From contig NZ_AP022576.1 in NCBI RefSeq assembly GCF_010730355.1, positions 3,720,001 through 3,784,000 on the forward strand: 64,000 nt of DNA, written 5' to 3'. A model generated the notes under the pieces. The model was not told the DNA's origin. It did no database searches and saw only the letters and a program-made list of their open reading frames with translations. The stretch is from Mycobacterium florentinum. Lineage in GTDB: Bacteria > Actinomycetota > Actinomycetes > Mycobacteriales > Mycobacteriaceae. Shown piece by piece: positions 45,156 through 54,011 of the stretch (positions are counted from its first letter, which is position 1; the number at the start of each line of letters is the position of its first letter). The translations under genes and the position numbers were made by a program.

Positions 45156-45925
45156 ACGATTCCCAGGTCCAGCCCCTCGGCCCCCAGCCCGGCCGCGGTC
45201 TCGATGACCTCCGCGAAGTTGTGGTCCGGCCCCAGGCGAAGGTGGGCCGACAGGGTGATTTCCTTCGGGTCGCGTCCGATGTCCGCGCAGCGCGCCGCCA
45301 GCACGTCGCGCTTGCGGGCGAACTCCTCGGGTGTCCCGCCGGCGAAGTTCCAGTGCTGGGCGTAGCGCGCGGTGAGCGGCAGTGTGCGCTTCTCTCCACT
45401 GCCGCCGATGCAGATGGGCGGGTGTGGGCGCTGCGGTCCCTTGGGTTCGTTGCGGGCGTCCTTGAGCTGGTAGTACTTGCCGTCGAAGTTGGTGGTCTCC
45501 TGGCTGAGCAGGCTGATCAGCACCTGACAGGCTTCCTCGAACCGGTCGAACCGCTCCCTGATGCTGCCGAGTTCGATGCCGTAGGCGCCGGACTCCTCCT
45601 CGTTCCAGCCGGCTCCGATCCCGAGTTCGAGCCTGCCGTCGGAGATGATGTCGACAGTGGCGGCCATGTTCGCCAGCACCGCGGGGTGGCGATAGTGGAT
45701 GCCGGTGACCAGGGTGCCCAGCCGCAGCCGCTTGGTGGCCTGCGCCAACGCGGTCAGGGTGGTCCAGCCCTCCAGGCACGGGCCGGTGCTGTCGGAGAAG
45801 ATCGGGTAGAAGTGGTCGAACGTCCACCCGGACTCGAAGACGTCGATGTCGTCGGCGGCCTGCCAGACCGCGAGCATGCCGGCCCAGGTGGTGTTTTGTG
45901 GTGAGGTTTTGAACGCGAATCGCAT
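45077..45925 (-). CDS. LLM-class F420-dependent oxidoreductase
   Basis: The 282-residue protein is a luciferase-like monooxygenase-fold enzyme of the F420 group: GWTFDHFYPIF, WTTLTALAQATKRLRLGTLV, VDIISDGRLELGIGAGWNEE and PPICIGGSGEKRTLPLTARY. These enzymes move hydride between F420 and diverse alcohols or alkenes. The substrate cannot be inferred. ATG 45925 lies 42 bp from the divergent membrane-protein gene. Its 3' end overlaps the MFS gene by 79 bp. Confidence 0.88.
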   Translation of the reverse strand: MRFAFKTSPQNTTWAGMLAVWQAADDIDVFESGWTFDHFYPIFSDSTGPCLEGWTTLTALAQATKRLRLGTLVTGIHYRHPAVLANMAATVDIISDGRLELGIGAGWNEEESGAYGIELGSIRERFDRFEEACQVLISLLSQETTNFDGKYYQLKDARNEPKGPQRPHPPICIGGSGEKRTLPLTARYAQHWNFAGGTPEEFARKRDVLAARCADIGRDPKEITLSAHLRLGPDHNFAEVIETAAGLGAEGLDLGIVYLPPPHDPAVLEPLAEAIRDSGLLT

Positions 45926-45967
45926 GACACCGACGCTAGTCGAAATTTATGAAGCGCAACTAAACTC

Positions 45968-46408
45968 GTGCGGACGATGATTGTTGCTCTCGGGATCGAC
46001 ACCAAGATCACCCTGCTATCCGCCGGCCTGATCTTTTTGCTCGCACTGGTTCTCGGGGTCTGGAAGTACCGGCAGATCATGACGTCGGAGGACCACCGGG
46101 CGCATCCTTACGTCGACATCGCCCATCGGGCCGCGTTGCTGTATTCGTTCGCGACCCTGTTGCTCGCGGCGTTCGTCGAACTCAGCGCCTGGCCTGCCTG
46201 GGTCAACCTGGCGGCGGCGATGGTCGTCGTGTTCTTCTTCGTCGCGGCGATCGCGGCCTACATCGAACACGGCGCGCGGCGCGACACCGTCAACCAATTC
46301 GAGCGGCCGGTGCGGGGGACCCGGGTGCTGATGGCCATGCTGATCGTCGGCGAGATCGGTGGTTTCGGGGTGGTTTTCGCCGGGTTCATCGCCGGGCAGT
46401 TGTGGTGA
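45968..46408 (+). CDS. Small four-helix membrane protein (Rv3857c-region)
   Basis: The up to 146-residue protein has four hydrophobic helices (ITLLSAGLIFLLALVLGVWK, AALLYSFATLLLAAFVEL, VNLAAAMVVVFFFVAAIAAY, VLMAMLIVGEIGGFGVVFAG) joined by short loops with conserved-looking His residues (EDHRAHPYVDIAHR). No known family is certain. The start is GTG 45968 or ATG 45977. It lies 75 bp before the PHP gene and may be co-transcribed with it. Confidence 0.75.
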   Translation: MRTMIVALGIDTKITLLSAGLIFLLALVLGVWKYRQIMTSEDHRAHPYVDIAHRAALLYSFATLLLAAFVELSAWPAWVNLAAAMVVVFFFVAAIAAYIEHGARRDTVNQFERPVRGTRVLMAMLIVGEIGGFGVVFAGFIAGQLW

Positions 46409-46483
46409 ACGTGGGGGTTTGGCGGTGACCTGCGGCGCCCGGCTTCGCCGCGCTTGCAGTCACCGCGCAGGCACACTAGAGCC

Positions 46484-47491
46484 ATGGACCCGGTAGCCGC
46501 GCTTCGGCAGATCGCCTACTACAAGGACCGGAGCCGCCAGGACCCCAAACGCGTCATGGCGTATCGCAACGCCGCCGACGTCGTCGAGGGCCTCGACGAC
46601 GCCGAGCGCGAGCGCCACGGGCAGGCCAACAGCTGGCAGACGTTGCCGGGCATCGGGCCCAAGACCGCGAAAGTCATCGCGCAGGCGTGGGCCGGCCGCG
46701 AGCCCGATGCGCTGATTGAATTACGAGCTGAGGCAACCGATCTGGGCGGCGGCGAGATTCGCACCGCGTTACGCGGCGATCTGCATCTGCACTCGAATTG
46801 GTCGGACGGGTCGGCGCCGATCGACGAGATGATGGCCACCGCGGCTGCCCTGGGCCACGAATACTGCGCGTTGACCGATCACTCGCCGCGGCTGACGATC
46901 GCCAACGGCCTGTCGCCGGAGCGGTTGCGCAAGCAGCTCGACGTGATCGACGGGTTGCGGGACAAGTTCGCGCCGATGCGCATCCTCACCGGCATCGAGG
47001 TCGACATTCTCGACGACGGCAGCCTGGATCAGGAGCCCGAGTTGCTGGAGCGCCTCGACGTCGTCGTGGCCAGCGTGCACTCCAAACTGTCGATGGATTC
47101 GGCGGCGATGACGCGTCGGATGGTGCGCGCCGTCTCCGATGGGCACGCTGATGTGCTGGGTCATTGCACCGGCCGGCTGGTTGCCGGCAACCGCGGGATC
47201 CGACCCGAATCGAAGTTCGACGCCGAGAAGGTCTTCACCGCTTGTCGCGACCACGGCACGGCGGTGGAGATCAACTCCCGCCCCGAACGCCGCGACCCGC
47301 CGACCCGGCTGCTGAATCTGGCTTTGGAAATCGGCTGCGTGTTCAGCATCGACACCGACGCGCACGCGCCCGGCCAGTTGGATTTCCTGGGTTACGGTGC
47401 CCAGCGCGCGCTGGACGCCGGTGTCCCGGTCGACCGGATCGTCAACACCTGGCCGGCCGACAAGCTACTGGCGTGGACGGGATCCAACTGA
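46484..47491 (+). CDS. PHP-domain metal-dependent phosphoesterase (Rv3856c-like)
   Basis: The product has 335 residues, the length I recall for Rv3856c. An N-terminal helix-hairpin-helix part (WQTLPGIGPKTAKVIAQAW) is followed by a PHP domain with its metal ligands in LHLHSNWSDGSAPIDEM, CALTDHSPRL, ILTGIEVDIL, VASVHSKL, GHCTGRLV and IDTDAHAPGQ. The combination matches the C-terminal half of bacterial family X DNA polymerases without the polymerase core, so a role in DNA end processing is possible. ATG 46484 gives the natural start MDPVAALRQIAYYKD. Confidence 0.85.
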   Translation: MDPVAALRQIAYYKDRSRQDPKRVMAYRNAADVVEGLDDAERERHGQANSWQTLPGIGPKTAKVIAQAWAGREPDALIELRAEATDLGGGEIRTALRGDLHLHSNWSDGSAPIDEMMATAAALGHEYCALTDHSPRLTIANGLSPERLRKQLDVIDGLRDKFAPMRILTGIEVDILDDGSLDQEPELLERLDVVVASVHSKLSMDSAAMTRRMVRAVSDGHADVLGHCTGRLVAGNRGIRPESKFDAEKVFTACRDHGTAVEINSRPERRDPPTRLLNLALEIGCVFSIDTDAHAPGQLDFLGYGAQRALDAGVPVDRIVNTWPADKLLAWTGSN

Positions 47492-47500
47492 GCGCGACGG

Positions 47501-47530
47501 CCGAGGCCCGCACCGCTTCGGGCGCCTCGG
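47501..47530. terminator. GC-rich imperfect hairpin between the PHP gene and dinB
   Basis: CCGAGGCCCG (47501-47510) pairs with CGGGCGCCTCGG (47519-47530), leaving an 8-nt loop and one small bulge. It sits 9 bp after the PHP stop, between convergent genes. No T-run. Confidence 0.45.
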
Positions 47531-47597
47531 AGAACCAGCAGCAGCGTCGTCACCAGGATCGCGGCTTTGTCCGGCAGCGCGAAGCAGCAGAAAATGC

Positions 47598-48797
47598 TCA
47601 GTCTGGAAGTCGCGGCATTTCCATACCCACGTCACGGCCGATCAACACCCCGCGAGTCAGGGCAGCTTTGCCGAAGCGCGCACGGACCTGGTCGACCGCG
47701 GCGTCTACCGCGAGAGTCTCGCCGTGCAGCGGCAGCATCAGCTGCTGGGCGCCGCTGCGATCGATGCCCGACACCGCGAAACCGACCAGTGTTAATCCGC
47801 GTTGAGCGATCGCGGGTGCGGCCGACGCGACCAGCTGCCGGGCAGCGGCCAGGATGGGCTCCGTCGACGACGTCGCCCACGGCAAGGTGTGTGACCGGGT
47901 GGCGCGGGTGAAGTCGTCGAACCGTAAGCGCAGCACCACGGTGCGACCCGTGCGGCCGGCGGCCCGCATCCGGGCCGTGATGCGGTCGATCAGGTTGACC
48001 ACGACCGCATCGATCTCGTTGGGCGACATACGATTTCCGGCGCGGCCCAACGCCCGTTGGGCCCCCACCGACCGGCGGCGAACTCCGGTGTTGACCCGGC
48101 GCCGATCGACGTTGCGTGACAGCGCATACAGCTGGCGGCCCATGGCGACGCCCAGCAGCGAGGCCAGCGTCGACTCGCTGAGCTCGGCGACATCGGCCAC
48201 CGTCGTGATGCCGTAGCCGTGCAGCTTGCCGGCGGTCACCGCCCCCACACCCCACAACCGCCGCACCGGCAACGGCCGCAGGAATGCCAGCTCCCGATCG
48301 GGCGCCACCAGCAGCAGACCGTCCGGCTTGGCCTCCTGGCTGGCGACCTTGGCCAGGAATTTGGTGCGCGCGATGCCGACGGTGATCGGTAGGCCGACCC
48401 GATCCCGCACGTCGGTTCGCAGTCGTTCCGCGATCTGGACCGGCGTGCCGGAGACCCGGCGCAAGCCGCCGACGTCGAGGAACGCCTCGTCGACCGACAG
48501 CGGCTCCACGATCGGTGTGGCGTCCCGGAACACCTCGAAGACCGCCTCGCTGGCGTGCGAATAGGCCGACATGCGCGGCGGCACCACGACGGCATCGGGG
48601 CACAGGCGCACGGCCTGCCGGCCGCCCATCGCGGTGCGCACGCCGTATGCCTTTGCCTCGTAGCTGGCGGCTAGCACGACACCACCGCCCACGATGACGG
48701 GGCGACCGCGCAGTGTCGGATCGTCGCGCTGTTCTACGGACGCGTAGAACGAGTCCAGGTCCGCGTGCAGGATGGACGCATCACACCGCACGAACAT
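47598..48797 (-). CDS. dinB: Y-family DNA polymerase IV (DinB)
   Basis: The 399-residue enzyme has palm motifs ILHADLDSFYASVEQ (catalytic Asp) and PLSVDEAFLDVGG (catalytic Asp-Glu), the helix-hairpin-helix VRRLWGVGAVTAGKLHGYGI and the little-finger domain. It lacks an evident beta-clamp peptide at the C-terminus. I chose ATG 48797; the longer upstream frame has no family-like sequence. The M. tuberculosis locus has no polymerase between Rv3856c and ethR, but M. smegmatis dinB3 lies next to ethR as I recall, so this is probably the DinB3 orthologue. Confidence 0.9.
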   Translation of the reverse strand: MFVRCDASILHADLDSFYASVEQRDDPTLRGRPVIVGGGVVLAASYEAKAYGVRTAMGGRQAVRLCPDAVVVPPRMSAYSHASEAVFEVFRDATPIVEPLSVDEAFLDVGGLRRVSGTPVQIAERLRTDVRDRVGLPITVGIARTKFLAKVASQEAKPDGLLLVAPDRELAFLRPLPVRRLWGVGAVTAGKLHGYGITTVADVAELSESTLASLLGVAMGRQLYALSRNVDRRRVNTGVRRRSVGAQRALGRAGNRMSPNEIDAVVVNLIDRITARMRAAGRTGRTVVLRLRFDDFTRATRSHTLPWATSSTEPILAAARQLVASAAPAIAQRGLTLVGFAVSGIDRSGAQQLMLPLHGETLAVDAAVDQVRARFGKAALTRGVLIGRDVGMEMPRLPD

Positions 48798-48820
48798 ATG
48801 TTCGCACGCGGGTATGACAC

Positions 48821-49462
48821 CTAGCCGGATTGGCCGTAGATGCTGCTGAGCCAGATGTGAGTGAGGGTGTCGACGACTCGCTCGGTCTCGACCGCCGGGG
48901 TTTCGGCCGACAGCGCGGCCATCATCGTGCGTTCGTTCATCTGGTTCAGCGACGTTGCGAGGTCCGAGGCCGGGATGTTGTCCGGCGCGGCGCCGCGCTC
49001 CCGCTCGGCGGTGATCATGGCGGCCGTTTGGTCGATCCATTTCTGCATGAATCCCGACCACAGCGATCGCAGCTCGGAGCTGGTGGCCAGTGCCTCGGTG
49101 GCGGTGCGGGCCACCGCGCGGTGCGTCGCGAATTCGGTGAAGAACGCCTTGATGCCGTTGCGCCACACCCGGCGTGGGTCCGCCGGAAGCCGCATCACCG
49201 CACCGTCGAACTCGGAATCGGCTCGCGCGATCACCGGCTCGAGCAGCGACAGCAGCACGGCTTCCTTGGACTTGAAATAGAAGTAGAAGGTCGGACGCGA
49301 GATGCCGGCGCCTTTGGCCAGGTCGTCGACCGAAATGTCGGCCAGCGAACGCTCTTCGAGCAGCCGCTCGGCGGTCGCGAGGATCGCCTGCTCACGGTCA
49401 TCGCCTGATGGGCGCATGGAGCGGCGGCCGCGCAGGGCGCGAGTCTGGCCGGTGGTTGTCAC
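48821..49462 (-). CDS. ethR: EthR, TetR-family repressor of ethA
   Basis: The roughly 213-residue protein matches EthR over its DNA-binding part (RPSGDDREQAILATAERLLE, LADISVDDLAKGAGISRPTF, YFYFKSKEAVLL) and its C-terminus (LATSLNQMNERTMMA, VVDTLTHIWLSSIYG). EthR represses the divergent monooxygenase gene ethA and so affects activation of ethionamide. I use GTG 49462 (VTTTGQTRALRG), closest to the known length; ATG 49480 or 49495 are possible. The region between the two genes holds the operator. Confidence 0.92.
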   Translation of the reverse strand: MTTTGQTRALRGRRSMRPSGDDREQAILATAERLLEERSLADISVDDLAKGAGISRPTFYFYFKSKEAVLLSLLEPVIARADSEFDGAVMRLPADPRRVWRNGIKAFFTEFATHRAVARTATEALATSSELRSLWSGFMQKWIDQTAAMITAERERGAAPDNIPASDLATSLNQMNERTMMAALSAETPAVETERVVDTLTHIWLSSIYGQSG

Positions 49463-49491
49463 GCCCGTTACTTTACACATGGTCGATGATT

Positions 49492-49526
49492 TCAACAGTG
49501 TGTTGACTAGCTCAACACTGCGTTGA
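49492..49526. promoter_or_regulatory. EthR operator: two tandem inverted repeats
   Basis: TCAACAGTGTGTTGA (49492-49506, 6-bp perfect arms) and TCAACACTGCGTTGA (49512-49526, 5-bp arms) start 20 bp apart, two helical turns. They lie 14 bp before the ethA start. The layout resembles the M. tuberculosis ethA-ethR operator, which binds several EthR dimers. Confidence 0.82.
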
Positions 49527-49539
49527 TAGCGTGACTCTC

Positions 49540-51009
49540 ATGACTGAGCACCTGGACGTCGTCATAGTGGGCGCCGGCATCTCCGGCGTGAGCGCGGCCT
49601 GGCACCTGCAGGACCGCTGCCCGACCAAGAGCTACGCGATCCTGGAGCGCCGCGACGATCTCGGCGGCACCTGGGACCTGTTCAAATACCCGGGCATCCG
49701 GTCCGACTCGGACATGTTCACACTCGGGTTCCGCTTCAAGCCGTGGCGCTCGGCCAAGTCGATCGCCGAGGGCGCCGACATCAAGGCCTACATCAAGGAA
49801 GCCGCGGTCGAGAACGGCATCGATCGGCACATCCGCTACCGCCACCGTGTCGTGGCCGGCGATTGGTCCGACGCCGACAACCAGTGGACCCTGACCGTCG
49901 AGAGCGACGGCCAACAGAGCGAGATCACCTGCTCCTTCTTGTTGGCCTGCACCGGTTACTACAACTACGACGAGGGATACTCGCCGACGTTCCCCGGCGC
50001 CGAGGACTTCGGCGGCACCATCGTCCATCCGCAGCACTGGCCGGAGGGCCTCGACTATGCGGGCAAGAAGATCGTCGTGATCGGGTCCGGCGCGACCGCG
50101 ATCACCCTGATCCCGGCGCTGGTGAATTCCGGGTCAGGCCATGTGACGATGCTGCAGCGTTCGCCGACCTACATCGGCTCCTTGCCCGGTGTCGACCCGT
50201 TCGCGGTGCGGGCCAACCGGCTGCTGCCGGAACGCTTGGCGCACATCGCAAATCGGTGGAAAGCTATCATCTTCAGCACCTTCCAGTACCAGCTGGCCCG
50301 TAAACGCCCCGCCTACATGCGCAACCTGCTGATGACGATGGCGCAGCGACGCCTGCCGAAGGGCTACGACGTGGAGAAGCACTTCGGGCCGAGTTACAAC
50401 GTGTGGGACCAGCGGCTGTGCCTGGCTCCCGACGGCGACTTCTTCCGGGCCATCCGGCACGGCAAGGCCGACGTCGTCACCGACACCATCGAGCGGTTCA
50501 CCAAAGACGGAATCAAGCTGTCGTCGGGTGAGGAACTGCAAGCCGACATCATTGTCACCGCAACGGGTTTGAACATGCAATTGCTCGGTGGGGTGCAACC
50601 CACCCGCAACGGCGAGGCCTTCGACATGACGTCGTTGATGACCTACAAGGGCCTGATGTTCTCCGGCGTGCCGAACTTCGCCATCACCTTCGGATACACG
50701 AACGCATCCTGGACTCTCAAGGCCGACCTGGTCTCCGAATTCGTGTGCCGCTTGCTGAATTACATGGATGCCAACGGCTTTGACAACGTGGAGCCGCAGC
50801 ATCCCGGCAAGGATGTCGACGAACTGCCGTTCATGGACTTCAGCCCGGGCTACCTGCTGCGGTCGGTGCACTTGCTGCCCAAGTCGGGATCGCGTGAGCC
50901 GTGGCGGCTCAAGCAGAACTATCTGCTCGACATGCGCACGATCCGCCGGGGCAAGGTCGCCGGCGAGGGCCTGCGCTTCGCGAAAAAGCGTGCGCGAGTA
51001 TCGGTTTAG
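49540..51009 (+). CDS. ethA: EthA, Baeyer-Villiger monooxygenase
   Basis: The 489 residues start [20 protein letters not shown], the FAD-binding GxGxxG. They contain the BVMO fingerprint [11 protein letters not shown] (FxGxxxHxxxW) and the second dinucleotide motif [16 protein letters not shown]. The enzyme inserts oxygen into ketones and in M. tuberculosis activates ethionamide and related thioamides. ATG 49540 is 14 bp after the palindromic operator. The end overlaps the convergent rraA by 4 bp. Confidence 0.95.
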   Translation: MTEHLDVVIVGAGISGVSAAWHLQDRCPTKSYAILERRDDLGGTWDLFKYPGIRSDSDMFTLGFRFKPWRSAKSIAEGADIKAYIKEAAVENGIDRHIRYRHRVVAGDWSDADNQWTLTVESDGQQSEITCSFLLACTGYYNYDEGYSPTFPGAEDFGGTIVHPQHWPEGLDYAGKKIVVIGSGATAITLIPALVNSGSGHVTMLQRSPTYIGSLPGVDPFAVRANRLLPERLAHIANRWKAIIFSTFQYQLARKRPAYMRNLLMTMAQRRLPKGYDVEKHFGPSYNVWDQRLCLAPDGDFFRAIRHGKADVVTDTIERFTKDGIKLSSGEELQADIIVTATGLNMQLLGGVQPTRNGEAFDMTSLMTYKGLMFSGVPNFAITFGYTNASWTLKADLVSEFVCRLLNYMDANGFDNVEPQHPGKDVDELPFMDFSPGYLLRSVHLLPKSGSREPWRLKQNYLLDMRTIRRGKVAGEGLRFAKKRARVSV

Positions 51010-51485
51010 GAGCTGACGACGACGATACCGTCGTCGTCGCTATAGGCGATCTCTCCGGGCGTGAACGTCACGCCACCGAGGCTGACCTCGACGTCGCGCT
51101 CGCCGACGCCGCTCTTGCCGCTCTTGCGGGGATTGGTGCCCAGCGCCTTGATGCCGATGTCGATGCCGCGCAATGCGGCGGCGTCACGCACCGCGCCGTT
51201 GATCACCAGCCCGGCCCAGCCGTTGGAGCGGCCGAGTTCGGCGATGAGATCCCCGACCAGCGCGCTGTGCAGCGAGCCGGCGCCGTCAATCACCAGTACC
51301 CCGCCCGCACCCGGTTGTGACAGCACGGATTTCAGCAGAGCGTTGTCTTCGAAGCAGCGCACGGTGCTGATCGGTCCGGCGAACTCGGTACGGCCGCCGA
51401 ACTGGCGGAACTGAAGATCACAGCTGCGTACGTCGGGCCCGATCCGGTCGACGAGATCGGCCGTCGCCTCGAACGACACACTCAT
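51006..51485 (-). CDS. rraA: RraA-family protein (formerly annotated MenG)
   Basis: The 159 residues match the RraA/aldolase-like family: [40 protein letters not shown] and [20 protein letters not shown] followed by NPRKSGK. RraA of E. coli inhibits RNase E; several homologues are 4-hydroxy-4-methyl-2-oxoglutarate aldolases. It was long called menG in mycobacteria, but it is not a methyltransferase. ATG 51485 overlaps the hns stop by one base (TGATG). Confidence 0.9.
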   Translation of the reverse strand: MSVSFEATADLVDRIGPDVRSCDLQFRQFGGRTEFAGPISTVRCFEDNALLKSVLSQPGAGGVLVIDGAGSLHSALVGDLIAELGRSNGWAGLVINGAVRDAAALRGIDIGIKALGTNPRKSGKSGVGERDVEVSLGGVTFTPGEIAYSDDDGIVVVSS

Positions 51486-51931
51486 CAGCGGCGCCGCAGT
51501 TGCCGGATCAGCAGGATCGCGAGCAGGCTCAGCGCGATGGCGACCACCAGCGGCAACGACGACTGGCCGGATACCGACTGGGGAATGTTCGCGGAGACCG
51601 GGTTGTTGGCGCCGTCCACGGTGGACTTCGCCTGTGCTGCGGCATCTCTGGCGGCAGCAGATATTTCACCATTGGGCTCGATGCGGGGCTGTGGATCCTG
51701 CTGCGCCTGTGGCGGTTTGGGCGGTGGCGGCGCGGGGCTCTTAGCGGGAGCCTTCTTCGCGGGCGCCTTCTTGGCCGGAGTCTTCTTTGCGACGGCCTTT
51801 TTCGCGGGAGCTTTTTTGGCCGGTGCTTTCTTCGCGGGAGCCTTTTTTGCGGCCTTGGCGGGAGGCGTCTGCTCCGGCGGCGTCGCCGCGCCGTTGGATT
51901 CGCTGTTGGGTTGATCCTGAGGGTCTGCCAT
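51485..51931 (-). CDS. hns: Membrane-anchored Lys/Ala-rich nucleoid-associated protein (Hns, Rv3852-like)
   Basis: The 148-residue protein has an acidic Pro/Gln start, then seven or so PAKKA-type repeats resembling eukaryotic H1 or HupB tails, a proline-rich linker ([13 protein letters not shown]) and a C-terminal transmembrane helix ([17 protein letters not shown]) ending in RQLRRR. The mycobacterial protein called Hns binds DNA and sits at the membrane. ATG 51931 gives [12 protein letters not shown]; a longer frame to 51979 is less likely. It is coupled to rraA. Confidence 0.88.
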   Translation of the reverse strand: MADPQDQPNSESNGAATPPEQTPPAKAAKKAPAKKAPAKKAPAKKAVAKKTPAKKAPAKKAPAKSPAPPPPKPPQAQQDPQPRIEPNGEISAAARDAAAQAKSTVDGANNPVSANIPQSVSGQSSLPLVVAIALSLLAILLIRQLRRR

Positions 51932-52037
51932 GCGGCCGCTCCTTTGCGCGCTTCTCTCGGCCCTTGCTAGCGCCACCAAAAGTTACTCGGACCCCATCAT
52001 GCCAGCACCGCTGATCGCGCCTTCCCGACCAGGCCGG

Positions 52038-52550
52038 TCAGGGCTTGCGGCGCAGACTCCACAACAGGCCGGCGCCGACGATCGCGACGGCCACCGCGGC
52101 GAACGGCCAGACCGGGATGCCGTGGCCGGCGTCGCTGGTAGCGGCCGCGGGCCCCGGGGTGCCGGTACCGGCCACCGTCAGGCGAAACGACCAGGACCCG
52201 GACACCACATGGCCATCGGCGGACGTCACCCGGTAGTTCACCGTGTAGGAGCCCGTCGGTCCCAGTGGGCGCAGCGCGATGCCGACGACCGCGCCCTGCA
52301 CCGTGGTGTCACCGGTGGACCAGACGTTGCCGTCCGGTCCGATGACCGTCATGGCCGCGAAGGTGGTCTGCAATCGCTCGTTGAAGGTCGCGCTGACCCG
52401 GCCCGGACCGGTCGCGAGAACCGCACTGTCGGCGGGGTCGGACGACACCCGGGTGGCATGCGCCGAGGCGACTTGTGCGGTCAGCGTCGCGGTCGACAGT
52501 AGGGCGGCGAGCAGCAGGCCCGCCCACGCGGCGACGGCCGGCCGCCTCAT
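52038..52550 (-). CDS. CopC-domain copper-binding protein, exported
   Basis: The 170 residues comprise a signal peptide (AAWAGLLLAALLSTATLTAQ, cleavage likely before HATRVSSDPADS), a CopC beta-sandwich (LATGPGRVSATFNERL, SYTVNYRVTSADGHVVSGSW) and a C-terminal membrane helix (VWPFAAVAVAIVGAGLLW) ending in RRKP. The N-terminal His after the signal peptide and the DGH motif are CopC copper ligands. It overlaps ycnI by 4 bp (ATG 52550), a pair common in copper handling. Confidence 0.87.
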   Translation of the reverse strand: MRRPAVAAWAGLLLAALLSTATLTAQVASAHATRVSSDPADSAVLATGPGRVSATFNERLQTTFAAMTVIGPDGNVWSTGDTTVQGAVVGIALRPLGPTGSYTVNYRVTSADGHVVSGSWSFRLTVAGTGTPGPAAATSDAGHGIPVWPFAAVAVAIVGAGLLWSLRRKP

Positions 52551-53218
52551 GTCCTGGGGCGGCGGACCAGCACCAGGGCGATCCCGAGCGCGGCCACGAC
52601 CAGGGCGGCTCCGCCCAACACCCGCGCGATGTTGTCCCCCGACGTCGGTGCGCCGCCGTGGTCGGTGGGCATGCCCGCATGGTGGTGCTCGTGCGGGGCG
52701 GCCGACCCGGCGCCGAGTGTCAGCATGGGCGCCGGATGCTCGGGCTCGTCGCCGCCGGGCAGCGGCTGCTGGTCCCATTTGACGACCGACCCGTCGGCAT
52801 AGGTCTGGGTGGCCGGGAAACTGACGGTGTCGGTGTCGGGCAGCTTCACCGAGATCCGGAACAGCGCGAACTGGTCGGCGCCAATCCCGCCGCCCGGCGC
52901 CGCCGTCCAGGTCACCGAGTGGACGACGCCGGATGCCGCATCCCGGTCGAGCTTCGCCGTCCACCCGGGCATGGCCTCGGTGCGCGCGGACGCGACATCG
53001 GGAAGCGTGACGGTCAGCGCCGTGGTTGCGGCGCCCTTGTCGGATTCGTTGGGCACCTGAAAGGTCACGATCGCCATGGCACCGCGGGACGCGTTGTCGG
53101 CGCTGGCATGGACGTGCGCCCACGCCGGTGCGGTCACGCTCGCCGCGCCGACGTAAAGCGCTGCTGCAGCGGAGACGACGATCAGGGCGCGCGGAATCCA
53201 CCGGTCGCGAAATGGCAT
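52547..53218 (-). CDS. YcnI/DUF1775 copper-binding protein, exported
   Basis: The 223 residues have a signal peptide (about 1-34, ending APAWA) directly before HVHASADNASRGAMAIVTFQ, the mature His that binds Cu(II) in YcnI. The DUF1775 domain follows (GWTAKLDRDAASGVVHSVTW, FALFRISVKLPDTDTVSFPA). A His-rich segment (PHEHHHAGMPTDHGG) and a C-terminal membrane helix close the protein. It lies between the DUF6474 gene (14 bp) and copC (4-bp overlap). Confidence 0.88.
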   Translation of the reverse strand: MPFRDRWIPRALIVVSAAAALYVGAASVTAPAWAHVHASADNASRGAMAIVTFQVPNESDKGAATTALTVTLPDVASARTEAMPGWTAKLDRDAASGVVHSVTWTAAPGGGIGADQFALFRISVKLPDTDTVSFPATQTYADGSVVKWDQQPLPGGDEPEHPAPMLTLGAGSAAPHEHHHAGMPTDHGGAPTSGDNIARVLGGAALVVAALGIALVLVRRPRT

Positions 53219-53232
53219 GTCAGAACCTACTT

Positions 53233-53889
53233 TCAGGTCAATCCGAGCCGAGCCATCAGATCTGCTTCAATGCCGTCGAGTTGCGACGAGATCGCCGAGT
53301 GCGCCGCGCGCCGGCGTGCGGCCGGCATGTTCTCCGCGGCGGCGACGGCTGCCGACAGATCGGCGAGACGCTCGGAGATGGCGGCGACGAACTGCTTGGT
53401 CTCGGCGTCCTTCGGCTTCTTGTCTTGCACCATTCGCAGGGACTTTTCCGAGCCCGCGATCCGCGCCGACAGCTGGGCGCCGTGCCCGGAGAACTGGCCG
53501 ATCTGCGCCAGCGGAATCCCGAGTTGGTCCGCGCGGCGCTGGTCGATCACCGCGCGAGCGGCCATCGCCGCCCGGTAGATCACCGGCGTCAGGATCGGCG
53601 CCAGCAGTCGCGACACCGTCAGCACCCGCCGGATCCGGGTGGGCGACAACATCTTGCCCTCGCGCGCCGCCTTGAGTTCGGTCTCGGCGACCTTCAACGC
53701 GGCGCGGTCGCTGTCGCGCTGCGATTTGAGCTGGGCCTTGAGGGCCTTGTCGGCCGCTCGGCGATCGTCCCTGAACCGGCGCGCCTGGTTCTTGGCGGTG
53801 AGCTTGGCTTCCAGCTTGGCGCGGGCCTTGATCGCACGGGCTTCGGCACGACGCGTGGCGCGAGTCTTTCGCTTGCGAAACAGGCCCAT
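53233..53889 (-). CDS. DUF6474 family protein (Rv3850-like)
   Basis: The product has 218 residues, the length I recall for Rv3850. A highly basic coiled N-terminal half (KTRATRRAEARAIKARAKLE, KALKAQLKSQRDSDRAALKV) is followed by a less charged helical part (LLAPILTPVIYRAAMAARAV, LADLSAAVAAAENMPAARRR). No enzymatic motif is visible. It heads the minus-strand run with ycnI, copC, hns and rraA. Function unknown. Confidence 0.8.
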   Translation of the reverse strand: MGLFRKRKTRATRRAEARAIKARAKLEAKLTAKNQARRFRDDRRAADKALKAQLKSQRDSDRAALKVAETELKAAREGKMLSPTRIRRVLTVSRLLAPILTPVIYRAAMAARAVIDQRRADQLGIPLAQIGQFSGHGAQLSARIAGSEKSLRMVQDKKPKDAETKQFVAAISERLADLSAAVAAAENMPAARRRAAHSAISSQLDGIEADLMARLGLT

Positions 53890-54011
53890 TCCCGGCCGCC
53901 TCCCGGTGTCTCGTGGACTATCGCTGTCGCGTGTACGCGATCCGTGGAGCCAACCCTAATCGGAACGGGCCGACGGCAGCCCAACAGGTCGGGCTGCGCC
54001 CGAGCGAGCGG

